Translations under genes and position numbers: made by a program
Shown: positions 26,419-34,383 of the stretch, piece by piece
Layout: every line of letters starts with the position of its first letter
Position numbering within the stretch: position 1 is the stretch's first letter
The notes under the pieces: generated by a model
What the model saw: the letters and a program-made list of their open reading frames with translations, nothing else
Databases searched by the model: none
Told to the model about the DNA's origin: nothing
NCBI GenBank assembly: GCA_963665705.1
Contig: OY762448.1
Location: 1,860,001-1,924,000, forward strand
Length of the DNA: 64,000 bases
Direction: 5' to 3'
Source of the DNA: Saccharicrinis sp963665705
GTDB lineage: Bacteria; Bacteroidota; Bacteroidia; Bacteroidales; Marinilabiliaceae

Positions 26419-27798
26419 ATGAACGTTAGCAAAGAACTACTTGATAAATACAATATTCCTGTTCCCAGATATACCAGTTATCCACCGGCAAATTACTTTA
26501 CAAGTGATTTTAAATTAAATGATTATCACGAGTTAATTAAACTGTCAAATACGGATAATCCTCAATTAATTGCATTTTATATTCACATACCATTTTGTGC
26601 TCAGATATGTTACTACTGTGGATGTAATGCATTAAAAATGGAGAAGAGTGATGTGGTTAACAACTATGTGGAAGCAGTAAAAAAGGAAATCTTAATGCTT
26701 TCTAAACATATTGATAAGTCACGAAAAGTGTCTCAAATTCATTACGGAGGAGGAACTCCCAATGCGATTAAATCTGAATATTTGAAGGAAATTAATCAAA
26801 CCATTTTTAATGAATTTGATTTAATTGAAGAACCGGAAATTGCTATTGAGTGTAATCCTGCATTGTTAAGTTATTCATACCTGAATGCGCTTTTAGAAGC
26901 TAGATTTAATAGGTTTAGTTTTGGTATTCAGGATTTTAGTGATGAAGTTTTAACTAATGTAAATAGAAAGCCTTCAGCTATACCAGTTAAAGAATTAGTT
27001 GAATATGTTAAAGGAAGGAACAGTAAAATCACTGTCAATCTGGATTTTATTTATGGTTTACCGGGACAATCCTTAAGTAGTTTTAAAGATACGATTCAAA
27101 AAGCTGTGGTAATAAAACCTGATAGGTTAGTAACTTTTTCGTATGCTCATGTGCCTTGGTTAAAAGAAAATCAGAAAATACTTGAAGAAAAAGGACTTCC
27201 AACAGCGGATGAAAAGATGGATATGTTTATGGCAGCTTATGATCTTTTAACTGAAGCTGGGTATATCAGTGTAGGTTTAGATCATTATGCACTTCCCCAG
27301 GATGAACTTTGCGTTGCGTTAAAAGATCATCAATTGCATAGAAATTTTCAGGGATATTGTACAAAGAAAACAACCGGACAAGTTTATGCTGTTGGTATAT
27401 CCGGAATTAGTCAGTTGGCCGGTGGTTATGTACAAAATACAAAAGACCTGATTACCTATAATCAATCTATTAATGAAGGTGTTTTTCCAATTGAAAAAGG
27501 AATATTAGTTACTCAGGAACAAAAAGTGATTCGAATGGTTATTAATGAACTAATGTGTAATAAAATATTGGTTTGGAAAGAAATAGCTGATGTATTTAAA
27601 CTTGATGTTGAAGAGGTTAAATCCATTGTTAACTATTCAGAAGAAACATTGAACGACTTTAAAGCTGATGTTTTAATTGAGTTTGATGATGATAAAATTG
27701 AGATAAATGAATTAGGAAGTCTCTTTATTAGAAATATTGTTGCAGCTTTTGATCCTGCTTTAAAAAATAATGAGAAAAGATATTCAAAATCACTTTAA
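26419..27798 (+). CDS. hemN: Oxygen-independent coproporphyrinogen III oxidase
   Basis: Radical SAM enzyme that decarboxylates coproporphyrinogen III to protoporphyrinogen IX without oxygen. At 459 residues it matches HemN rather than the shorter HemW. The N-terminus has the substrate motif PRYTSYPPA (16-24). The cluster motif is HIPFCAQICYYCGCN, with Cys60, Cys64, Cys67 and the extra Cys69 typical of true HemN. HYGGGTPN and FGIQDF follow. It is the first gene of a compact heme operon, 3 bases before hemY. Anaerobic decarboxylation followed by a flavin oxidase suggests life across a range of oxygen levels. Confidence 0.95.
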   Translation: MNVSKELLDKYNIPVPRYTSYPPANYFTSDFKLNDYHELIKLSNTDNPQLIAFYIHIPFCAQICYYCGCNALKMEKSDVVNNYVEAVKKEILMLSKHIDKSRKVSQIHYGGGTPNAIKSEYLKEINQTIFNEFDLIEEPEIAIECNPALLSYSYLNALLEARFNRFSFGIQDFSDEVLTNVNRKPSAIPVKELVEYVKGRNSKITVNLDFIYGLPGQSLSSFKDTIQKAVVIKPDRLVTFSYAHVPWLKENQKILEEKGLPTADEKMDMFMAAYDLLTEAGYISVGLDHYALPQDELCVALKDHQLHRNFQGYCTKKTTGQVYAVGISGISQLAGGYVQNTKDLITYNQSINEGVFPIEKGILVTQEQKVIRMVINELMCNKILVWKEIADVFKLDVEEVKSIVNYSEETLNDFKADVLIEFDDDKIEINELGSLFIRNIVAAFDPALKNNEKRYSKSL

Positions 27799-27801
27799 TT
27801 C

Positions 27802-29163
27802 ATGACAAAGATAAAGTCGGAAATTGTAATTATAGGTGCTGGTTTAACAGGTCTTACCTTAGCTTATTACTTAGCTAAAAAAGGAAGAGATATTGTTTTG
27901 TTAGAGAAGGATGAAGAAGTTGGTGGTGTTATCAAAACAAAAAGAGAAAATGGTTTTGTATTTGAGAATGGTCCAACTACAGGTGTGCTTGGATCTGAAG
28001 AGATCGTGCAGTTGTTCGAAGATTTAAAAAATGACTGTAGCCTCGAAAAAACAAGTTCGATAGCTAATCAGCGCTGGATATTAAAAAACGGAAAGTGGGA
28101 ACCAATTCCATCAGGTTTATTATCTGCTGTAAATACACCATTGTTTAAGTTAAAGGATAAGTTTAAAATACTTGGAGAACCTTTTAGAGCAAAAGGAAAT
28201 AATCCGGATGAAACTTTAGCTGAATTAGTTCAAAGACGAATGGGACAAAGCTTTTTGGATTATGCGATAGATCCATTTATTTCAGGAGTTTATGCTGGAG
28301 ATCCTAATCAACTAATTACTCGTTTTGCCTTGCCTAAACTATATAATCTGGAGCAAACATACGGTAGCTTTATTAAAGGTTCAATGAAAAAGCGAAAAGA
28401 ACCAAAAACTGAACTACAGAAGAAGGTGACCAGAGAGGTTTTTTCAGTAGAAGGAGGTTTAGGCAAACTAATTAATGCTTTAGACAAACAAATTCCTTCT
28501 GAAAGTAAGTTTTGTAATGCTCAGCAAATTAAGCTAACACCATCTGGTGATGAATATATTACTAGCTTTAATAAAGATGGTAAAGATTATGAAATAACTT
28601 CAAATAAGGTAGTTACAACTATTGGAGGTTATGCTTTAAGTAATATATTATCATTTGCTGAAAAAGAGGACTTAGAAGCACTTGAAAAAGTTAATTATGC
28701 TAAGGTATTACAGGTTGCCGTTGGATATAACAAGTGGGAAGGTAAGCAGTTGAATGCTTTTGGAGGATTGATTCCGTCGCTTGAAAATGAAAAAGTATTA
28801 GGAATTCTTTTCCCAGGATCGTTATTCAAAAACAGATGTCCACAAGATGGTACATTACTATCTGTATTTGTAGGAGGTATTAAAAAGCCAGAGATGTTTA
28901 AGAAAGCAGATCAGGAAATAAAAGAAATGGTTCTGGATATTATTAAACGAACATTGGGAGAAGAAAAAGAACCGGATTTATTTCATGTTTACAGATATCA
29001 ACATGCCATTCCACAATACGATAATTTATCAGAAGCAAAACTAAAAGCTATTAATGCTATCCAAAAACAACATAAAGACCTGTTTGTTATAGGAAATGTT
29101 CGTGATGGAATTGGAATGGCTGATCGTGTGAAACAAGCTGTTCTATTGTCGGAAGAACTTTAA
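27802..29163 (+). CDS. hemY: Protoporphyrinogen oxidase, flavin type (HemY/PPOX)
   Basis: FAD enzyme of 453 residues that oxidises protoporphyrinogen IX to protoporphyrin IX using oxygen as acceptor in this family. The dinucleotide-binding fold is at the N-terminus: IIGAGLTGLTLAYYLAKKGRDIVLLEKDEEVGG. The substrate-domain segments FISGVYAGDPNQLITRFALPKLYNLEQTYGSFIKG and the C-terminal FVIGNVRDGIGMADRVKQA fit PPOX. It lies between hemN and hemH, which fixes its step. An alternative use as coproporphyrinogen oxidase in the Gram-positive route is unlikely, because hemN and hemH complete the classical route. Confidence 0.92.
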   Translation: MTKIKSEIVIIGAGLTGLTLAYYLAKKGRDIVLLEKDEEVGGVIKTKRENGFVFENGPTTGVLGSEEIVQLFEDLKNDCSLEKTSSIANQRWILKNGKWEPIPSGLLSAVNTPLFKLKDKFKILGEPFRAKGNNPDETLAELVQRRMGQSFLDYAIDPFISGVYAGDPNQLITRFALPKLYNLEQTYGSFIKGSMKKRKEPKTELQKKVTREVFSVEGGLGKLINALDKQIPSESKFCNAQQIKLTPSGDEYITSFNKDGKDYEITSNKVVTTIGGYALSNILSFAEKEDLEALEKVNYAKVLQVAVGYNKWEGKQLNAFGGLIPSLENEKVLGILFPGSLFKNRCPQDGTLLSVFVGGIKKPEMFKKADQEIKEMVLDIIKRTLGEEKEPDLFHVYRYQHAIPQYDNLSEAKLKAINAIQKQHKDLFVIGNVRDGIGMADRVKQAVLLSEEL

Positions 29164-29206
29164 GATTATAGTTATACGATAGTTTGTTTTGTAAGAAAGG
29201 AATCTC

Positions 29207-30208
29207 ATGAAAAAAGCATTGGTTTTAATAAATATAGGAACACCAGATAAACCTGAAAAGAAGTCTGTAAAAAGATATCTTTCAGAATTTTTGAATGATG
29301 GTTTGGTCATTGATATTCCGTGGTTATTAAGAAAGATTTTGGTTAATCTCATTATCATTCCTTTTAGAGTGAGTAATTCTACTAACTTATATAAAAGGTT
29401 GTGGACTGATGAAGGTTCTCCACTTTTAAAGTACCAAAATAATCTTTCTAAAAAATTAAATTCAAAGTTGTCCGGAAGTGTTGATGTGTTTTCTGCGATG
29501 AGATATGGTAATCCTTCTCTCAAGTCTGTTTTTAAAGAGATTTCAAAAGAACAATATAATGAGGTTGTGGTTTTACCAATGTATCCTCAATATGCAACAT
29601 CTACCACATTGTCAACCGAGTTAAAAGTCAAAGAAGTAGTTAAGGATTTAAATCTTGATTTAAATATTCGATTTGTTGATCAGTTTTATAATCATCCGAC
29701 TTTTATTCATTCTTTTTGCGAAAACATAAGGAGTTATCAATTAGATCAGTTTGATCATGTTATATTTTCGTATCATGGTTTACCTGAACGTCATGTAAAT
29801 AAAATACATCTGGGAGAGACAAGTTTTTCTTGTACATGCCATATCAAAATGCCTGAGCATGGCAAAAATTGTTATAAAGCCACTTGTTATGAAACTACCA
29901 GATTACTGGCAAATGAATTAGAAATTGATCAAGCATTTTACTCTGTTTCTTTTCAAAGTCGCTTGTCTAAAAATTGGCTAACTCCCTTTACCGATGTGAA
30001 AATAGATGAGTTGTTAAAACAAGGTAAAAAGAAAATTTTAGTTGTTGCACCCGCCTTTGTTACCGATTGTTTAGAAACTATTATTGAAATAGGATATGAA
30101 TATAAGCAGGACTTTATTGAAAAAGGTGGCGAGCAATTGCAATTGGTTGAAAGTTTAAATGATAAAGATAATTGGGTAGATGCAATTGTTGAGATTGCAG
30201 GAGTTTAA
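29207..30208 (+). CDS. hemH: Ferrochelatase with an internal four-cysteine segment
   Basis: Inserts ferrous iron into protoporphyrin IX, the last step of heme synthesis. At 333 residues it begins KKALVLINIGTPDKPEKKSVKRYLSEFLND. The metal-site histidine is in IFSYHGLPERH (His190). The C-terminal ETIIEIGYEY supplies the acidic face. A short segment holds four cysteines at 209, 211, 222 and 227 (SCTCH...NCYKATC). In one class of bacterial ferrochelatases such an internal set binds a [2Fe-2S] cluster; that it does so here is inference. It is the last gene of the heme operon, 43 bases after hemY. No clear terminator was found. Confidence 0.93.
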   Translation: MKKALVLINIGTPDKPEKKSVKRYLSEFLNDGLVIDIPWLLRKILVNLIIIPFRVSNSTNLYKRLWTDEGSPLLKYQNNLSKKLNSKLSGSVDVFSAMRYGNPSLKSVFKEISKEQYNEVVVLPMYPQYATSTTLSTELKVKEVVKDLNLDLNIRFVDQFYNHPTFIHSFCENIRSYQLDQFDHVIFSYHGLPERHVNKIHLGETSFSCTCHIKMPEHGKNCYKATCYETTRLLANELEIDQAFYSVSFQSRLSKNWLTPFTDVKIDELLKQGKKKILVVAPAFVTDCLETIIEIGYEYKQDFIEKGGEQLQLVESLNDKDNWVDAIVEIAGV

Positions 30209-30333
30209 TTCAAGAAAAGTAAAAAGGAGAAAGGAACAAGAAGATTGTTTAGCTGGAGAATATATAACTTGAATATGAAATTTAACCTACTGATCTATTA
30301 ACCTATAGACTCTGTTGACCGCAGATATTCTTC

Positions 30334-30669
30334 TTATAAATCAGAGATAATATTTTCTATTTTGAATTTAGATATATACTGGTCGTTGTAATTAATGGTT
30401 ATTATGCATTCCATTCCTGGTTCTAGTTGATGATAATATTTATCTTCAATTAAAAATGTGATTTTGTAATGAATATTAACCTTTGAAATATTACGAGTTT
30501 CTGGTTTGTATTTAAATAAATGAGCATCAATTATATCAATTTGGATAAAATTGATCTGCTTAATTTTATTGAAGTCGTTTTTGAGTATGACAGTTAATAC
30601 TTCAAAAATAGTTTTTGAAGTAATTTCTTTCTTCTGCACTATTCCAATTGCCCTCAGTTCCTGTTTCAT
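30334..30669 (-). CDS. Small hypothetical protein (111 aa), partner of a membrane peptide gene
   Basis: I do not recognise the family. The protein is soluble-looking, with no signal peptide or membrane segment, and is rich in beta-type sequence with alternating hydrophobics (IDIIDAHLFKY, KVNIHYKITFLIEDKYYHQLEPGMECIITINY). The YHQLEPGMECIITI stretch resembles the barrel portion of membrane-fusion (HlyD-type) adaptors, but the protein is too short to be one and this is weak. It starts 6 bases after the stop of a 36-residue membrane peptide gene, so both are probably one transcript. It is surrounded by non-coding DNA on both sides. Confidence 0.55.
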   Translation of the reverse strand: MKQELRAIGIVQKKEITSKTIFEVLTVILKNDFNKIKQINFIQIDIIDAHLFKYKPETRNISKVNIHYKITFLIEDKYYHQLEPGMECIITINYNDQYISKFKIENIISDL

Positions 30670-30675
30670 TTTCTG

Positions 30676-30786
30676 TTAATTATTCGACTTTTCTTTACTT
30701 TGCTCTTTTGCACCATAAAAGAGTAGAAAACCTACTACAATCAAGGTTAAAGAAATTCTTGACCAAAGAATTACAGTTTCATTCAT
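30676..30786 (-). CDS. Small single-span membrane protein (36 aa)
   Basis: Reads MNETVILWSRISLTLIVVGF, then a further hydrophobic LLFYG and a charged tail AKEQSKEKSNN. There is one clear membrane helix (about 7-25) with a short N-terminus and a lysine-rich, probably cytoplasmic, tail. Supporting evidence is the textbook single-pass layout and the tight spacing, with 6 bases to the ATG of the 111-residue gene in the same direction. The layout recalls small subunits of membrane complexes, but no family is recognised. It could still be a chance frame. Confidence 0.5.
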   Translation of the reverse strand: MNETVILWSRISLTLIVVGFLLFYGAKEQSKEKSNN

Positions 30787-30959
30787 TAGATTAAGTGTTT
30801 TATTCAATATCAAAAGTATCTTAATAAAGATTTAGTTTTGAGATAAATCTGGTGAACTGACTTTTTATTGGAACGAAGGAGGAAAAAAATCGAATAAAAG
30901 TAATTTAAAGCTTTAAATAAGATATGTGTAATTAGAAGTGGTTGGTTTATTGAATCATA

Positions 30960-30987
30960 CATGACAACTTACAACTAAGCTGTCATG
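30960..30987. repeat. Inverted repeat (12-bp stem, CAAC loop)
   Basis: CATGACAACTTA - CAAC - TAAGCTGTCATG. The only non-Watson-Crick position becomes a G-U pair if the minus strand is transcribed. It is not next to any stop codon, so it is not an obvious terminator. Confidence 0.6.
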
Positions 30988-31002
30988 AATTTAGAGAAGT
31001 GT

Positions 31003-31120
31003 AATCCGTAAAATAAGCGTCATGAAACGACCTCAGATAAATGTTTCTCATACATGTGAGTCATTATCCGTGAGTTAATACACTTCCAGTAGGCGCGGAA
31101 ATTTTTTCCGTGAAATAAGC
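31003..31120. repeat. Three dispersed copies of a TCCGT(G/A)A unit
   Basis: AATCCGTAAAATAAGC (31003-31018) and TTTCCGTGAAATAAGC (31105-31120) agree at 13 of 16 positions. TTATCCGTGAGTTAAT (31064-31079) is a more divergent third copy in the same orientation. A small hairpin CGGAAA/TTTCCG (31096-31110) overlaps the last copy. Confidence 0.5.
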
Positions 31121-31374
31121 AAGCTGTAAATCATATAAAAGAGCTATAATTTAAAAAGTTGTATTTCTTTTGTTATATGTGGTAGGAATTGTATTCCGGT
31201 TATTAGATTTAGTTAATTTTATCATCGGATTATAAATCCTGCAATCATGATTAAATATTATTTTAATTTTGGGTTGATAAATCTTATCATCATTTGCCTG
31301 ATGTAATTGAACGGATGAAAATCCTCTTACTGTGGCTATAACGAAGGTAAGGTAAAATCATATTATTAATTTAT

Positions 31375-31719
31375 ATGAAAATAAATCGTAATTCGATAGG
31401 GCTAATACTTTTTACATTGATAATGAGTTATGGAGGAATAAAATTTTATTATTCTTTTAAGAACGATAATCAATTAGTTGAAATTATAAAAAGAGACTAT
31501 CCAAAATTATTAACTAGAGATAGCGTTAATAGTACTATTGTATCAACATATTATCCCAAAGGTTGGAGAGCCGGTCAGATTATACATTGTATCAAATTAG
31601 AGGATGGTCGAGGTTTTACTGTTAGAACAAGATATAATTTATCAGGTGAAAATGTTTATTTTGGAGATATAGTAAAACAAGGCTTTAATTTAAAAAAAAT
31701 CCAGAGTCTGATACAATAA
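31375..31719 (+). CDS. Hypothetical membrane-anchored protein (114 aa)
   Basis: Not recognised. Residues 8-27 (IGLILFTLIMSYGGIKFYYS) form one N-terminal membrane helix that may be uncleaved. The remaining 85 residues are polar and beta-rich, with STYYPKGWRAGQIIHCIKLEDGRGFTVRTRYNLSGENVYFGDIV, and would lie outside the cytoplasm. The DGRGFTVRTRY and GDIVKQGF portion suggests a small beta-barrel domain. It stands alone after about 590 bases of non-coding DNA. An 8-bp inverted repeat, CAAGGCTT (31678-31685) and AAGCCTTG (31718-31725), spans its stop codon. Confidence 0.6.
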   Translation: MKINRNSIGLILFTLIMSYGGIKFYYSFKNDNQLVEIIKRDYPKLLTRDSVNSTIVSTYYPKGWRAGQIIHCIKLEDGRGFTVRTRYNLSGENVYFGDIVKQGFNLKKIQSLIQ

Positions 31720-31844
31720 GCCTTGTTGGTAAAAATGGAGCAGTATATAAGTATATTATTTTTGGTGATGTGGAGGTTGATTAAGTTGATAATAAATTAG
31801 AAACAAGGCTATTTGCAATTTTATCATATTCTTACATAAAACAA

Positions 31845-31876
31845 CAAAAGCCACATTAATTAAAATGCAGCTTTTG
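31845..31876 (-). terminator. Terminator of the RemB/Wzi-like gene
   Basis: CAAAAGC (31845-31851) pairs with GCTTTTG (31870-31876), with a further CATT/AATG pairing inside a two-base mismatch. On the minus strand it is followed by TTGTTTTA. It lies 22 bases after the stop at 31899. Confidence 0.6.
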
Positions 31877-31898
31877 AATTATATATTTCTTATTAATA

Positions 31899-33524
31899 CT
31901 AAAAATCCTTATATAGGTTTTTAATTGAAGTTCTTACCGCAAACCATACCATTTGGGTGTTTTGTGTTTCAATGTCATTACTTTCTTTTCTGTATCGGGC
32001 ACCTAAGGCAATGTTAAAGTTATTTCTTGGGTTAATCATATAACTAACACTACCATCAAGATATTGAGTATTGGTTTTTAAACCTTGTCCAATAGTATTT
32101 CCGTATTCATTTGGACGGGTATCATTGTCAATAAATATATTTCCACCATAACTTTCATCCTCATTATAATCCAGTCCTTTCATTGCAGCCATAACTTCAA
32201 TATTGAAATACCATCTTTTATGTTTATATCTTAAAAATGAAACACTTTCTCTAAAATTAGCTCCTAGTGGGTGAGCTAATTCCTGATTGTAATGTGCATA
32301 ATTAGTAATAGTTTCTCTATGGGAGTAGGTATATGGTCTTACTTGATTATATTCAGTCTGGAAGTATAGATTATTAATTCCAAATAAATTAAAACACTTC
32401 ATTCCAAGTTGAAATCCTTGTTTGTTAGCCCACCATTTATCACCAGAGAATACTTCATCCGTTTTAAATTCACCCATCACAAATTGACCATAAAGAACGT
32501 TGTGATTGCCGATGATGTATTTAAGGTTAGCTCCCATTGTTACATTATCCGGAGAACCAATTGAGTATTCAACCGGTCTGTAAAAAACGATAGGATTCAT
32601 ATATGCCCAATCAAAATTTCTTTGTCCTGCAGTATCTTGGGCAGCCCAAACAACGCTCTCAAATAATCCAACAGACAATCTATCACCAATATTTACAGTT
32701 AAATAATGAGATGCTGAATATTTAGTAGGATAACGTACATCATTGGATTCATCTGCAGCGTCTATATTAAACAAATCTCTATGCTGTCCCCACATTACCA
32801 TGTAATGTACTTTGTTAAATTCCGCACTGAATTTAAGATAAGGATAACTATATGAATTATCAGACAAGAGTAAAGAGCGGTAACCATCACCAATGAAGTT
32901 TTTTCCTTGGCCCAGTTGAATATTAAACCATTTTATGGGATTAAAAGATATAAATCCGGTGGATTGCGCATAATCGTGAGTGCGTTCTCCTTTACTGCGT
33001 GTCTTTCCTTGTCCTGGAACTACTTTTCTTTCTAATACAAAATCATTGTAATAATTCGGGAATACTGCTTGATTTTCCACTACATCCGTATAGAAGTAAA
33101 AATGCTTACCAATGTTTCCTTCAATAAAAAGTCCTCTGGTGTTAGTCCAGGTTTGCAGGTCTTCATCCATTTCCTTTCCAACCTCAAAATCGAAAAGAGG
33201 ATTTATTCGAATAGATATATCTTCGTTTTTCCATTGTAAAAGATGATCCTTAAATATCCTTCTCCAGAAATTTAAATTGCCATTTGGCATTTTCATGCCA
33301 TCATATATTAATGAATCAGTATTTGCAAAGGCATTGATTTTATCAATTCTAAAAGGTTGAACTGAAGTATGAAAATTATTACCTGGTTGATATGTCGTTT
33401 TATAAAAAGGATTGTATTCCTGATTTTGGTAGTAACTAATTTGTTGAGCAAATAATGGTGTTGATACTACTAAAAGTATAATGATTAATTTAATAATATT
33501 GAGGTATGTGGTTTTGAATTTCAT
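31899..33524 (-). CDS. Outer-membrane beta-barrel protein, RemB/Wzi-like
   Basis: A 541-residue exported protein with a signal peptide (about 1-26, ending in TPLFAQ). The remainder is aromatic-rich and alternating, as in outer-membrane barrels, with no cytoplasmic domain. It resembles the gliding-related RemB proteins of Flavobacteriia and more distantly the Wzi capsule-anchoring barrel, through HDYAQSTGFISFNPIKWFNIQLGQGKNFIGDGYRSLLLSDNS and the ending MVWFAVRTSI. A role in surface polysaccharide assembly or adhesion is more likely than gliding, as no gld genes are in view. A glycosyltransferase gene ends 21 bases upstream in the same direction. Confidence 0.75.
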   Translation of the reverse strand: MKFKTTYLNIIKLIIILLVVSTPLFAQQISYYQNQEYNPFYKTTYQPGNNFHTSVQPFRIDKINAFANTDSLIYDGMKMPNGNLNFWRRIFKDHLLQWKNEDISIRINPLFDFEVGKEMDEDLQTWTNTRGLFIEGNIGKHFYFYTDVVENQAVFPNYYNDFVLERKVVPGQGKTRSKGERTHDYAQSTGFISFNPIKWFNIQLGQGKNFIGDGYRSLLLSDNSYSYPYLKFSAEFNKVHYMVMWGQHRDLFNIDAADESNDVRYPTKYSASHYLTVNIGDRLSVGLFESVVWAAQDTAGQRNFDWAYMNPIVFYRPVEYSIGSPDNVTMGANLKYIIGNHNVLYGQFVMGEFKTDEVFSGDKWWANKQGFQLGMKCFNLFGINNLYFQTEYNQVRPYTYSHRETITNYAHYNQELAHPLGANFRESVSFLRYKHKRWYFNIEVMAAMKGLDYNEDESYGGNIFIDNDTRPNEYGNTIGQGLKTNTQYLDGSVSYMINPRNNFNIALGARYRKESNDIETQNTQMVWFAVRTSIKNLYKDF

Positions 33525-33545
33525 TTTATTCGGTTAATTGATAAA

Positions 33546-34307
33546 CTACTTTTTAAAAAATTGAGGGATTTTGGATACATTCTTCCAAATGAGAGTTGAT
33601 ACGCCGCCTATTTTATTTTGTTTCAAAGCAGAAATATCTTCCTTTGACTTTTGAATAATGTTTTTAATGCTTTTGTTACTTGCACCTCCAACTCTCATTT
33701 TAGTAATTACCTGAGGTAGGTATTTAAAAGTATATGTTGAAGTTGAGAAAAGGCGAAGGACAAAGTCGTAATCGGCTGCAATTTTATACTTTAAACTGTA
33801 CTTTCCTATTTTTTCAAATACCTCCTTTTGTACAAATAGTGTAGGATGTGGAGGCATCCAACCTGATTTTAGAAGAGATGTTTTGTAAGTGCAGCTTTTC
33901 CAATATCGAATTACCTTGTCAGTATTTTGAGCATTTACATATTGCAAGTCTCCATAAACAGCATTATAACAACCATGTTTAAATTCTTGTGCAATATTAG
34001 TTAACACTTTATTATCATAAAAAATATCATCGGCGTGAAGCAAACCAATTATATTGCCAGATGCCAATGAAATACCTTTGTTTATTGCATCGTAAATTCC
34101 TTTATCAGGCTCAGAAATAAAGTGTTGAATTCGGTCTTTATATTTTTCTATAATTTGTAGCGTTTTATCTGTAGAACCTCCATCTACAATAATGTATTCA
34201 ATATCAAAATAATCCTGATTTGAAATAGATTGAATAGCAGATTCTAATGTTTTTTCTGCGTTATAGGTAGCTGTTATTATTGAAATAGTCATTTTTTCAG
34301 GCTTCAT
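33546..34307 (-). CDS. Family 2 glycosyltransferase
   Basis: A 253-residue GT-A fold glycosyltransferase. ISIITATYNAEKTLESAIQSISNQ is the N-terminal nucleotide-sugar fold. IIVDGGSTDKTLQII carries the first aspartate, and GNIIGLLHADDIFYDNKV gives the DxD-type metal site. The C-terminal KIAADYDFVLRLFS holds the catalytic-base region. No membrane helix is present, so it acts on the cytoplasmic face. The sequence type (WKS.....LLKSGWMPPHPTLFV) is common in O-antigen and capsule loci. It lies between a GH1 glycosidase gene and a RemB/Wzi-like barrel gene, all leftward; donor and acceptor sugars are unknown. Confidence 0.9.
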   Translation of the reverse strand: MKPEKMTISIITATYNAEKTLESAIQSISNQDYFDIEYIIVDGGSTDKTLQIIEKYKDRIQHFISEPDKGIYDAINKGISLASGNIIGLLHADDIFYDNKVLTNIAQEFKHGCYNAVYGDLQYVNAQNTDKVIRYWKSCTYKTSLLKSGWMPPHPTLFVQKEVFEKIGKYSLKYKIAADYDFVLRLFSTSTYTFKYLPQVITKMRVGGASNKSIKNIIQKSKEDISALKQNKIGGVSTLIWKNVSKIPQFFKK

Positions 34308-34383
34308 TACTGCAAAAATGAAGCTTTTTATTGTAAAAACCTATTTCGGAAATTTTATTGTAGGAGCAATGTGCGAGAATACT

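Larger units (their letters stand above)
30787..31374. other. 588-base non-coding region with repeats and hairpins
   Basis: No frame of useful length on either strand. It contains a 16-bp perfect palindrome ATTTAAAGCTTTAAAT (30903-30918), a 28-base hairpin (30960-30987), a block from 30996 to 31086 closed by an 8-bp stem (GAAGTGTA / TACACTTC), and three related TCCGT units (31003-31120). It is locally less AT-rich than its surroundings. A small RNA, a repeat element or the remnant of one would explain it. The rest, up to 31374, is plain AT-rich sequence before the 114-residue gene. Confidence 0.5.

Noticed and set aside
31735..31800. 21-codon hydrophobic frame (MEQYISILFLVMWRL...) after the 114-residue gene
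   Set aside because: Too short, begins inside the terminator region, and no partner or motif supports it.
31899..33524. Gliding motility gene remB as a sign of a gliding organism
   Set aside because: Only a barrel-type resemblance; no gld or spr genes in the window, and similar barrels serve polysaccharide assembly.
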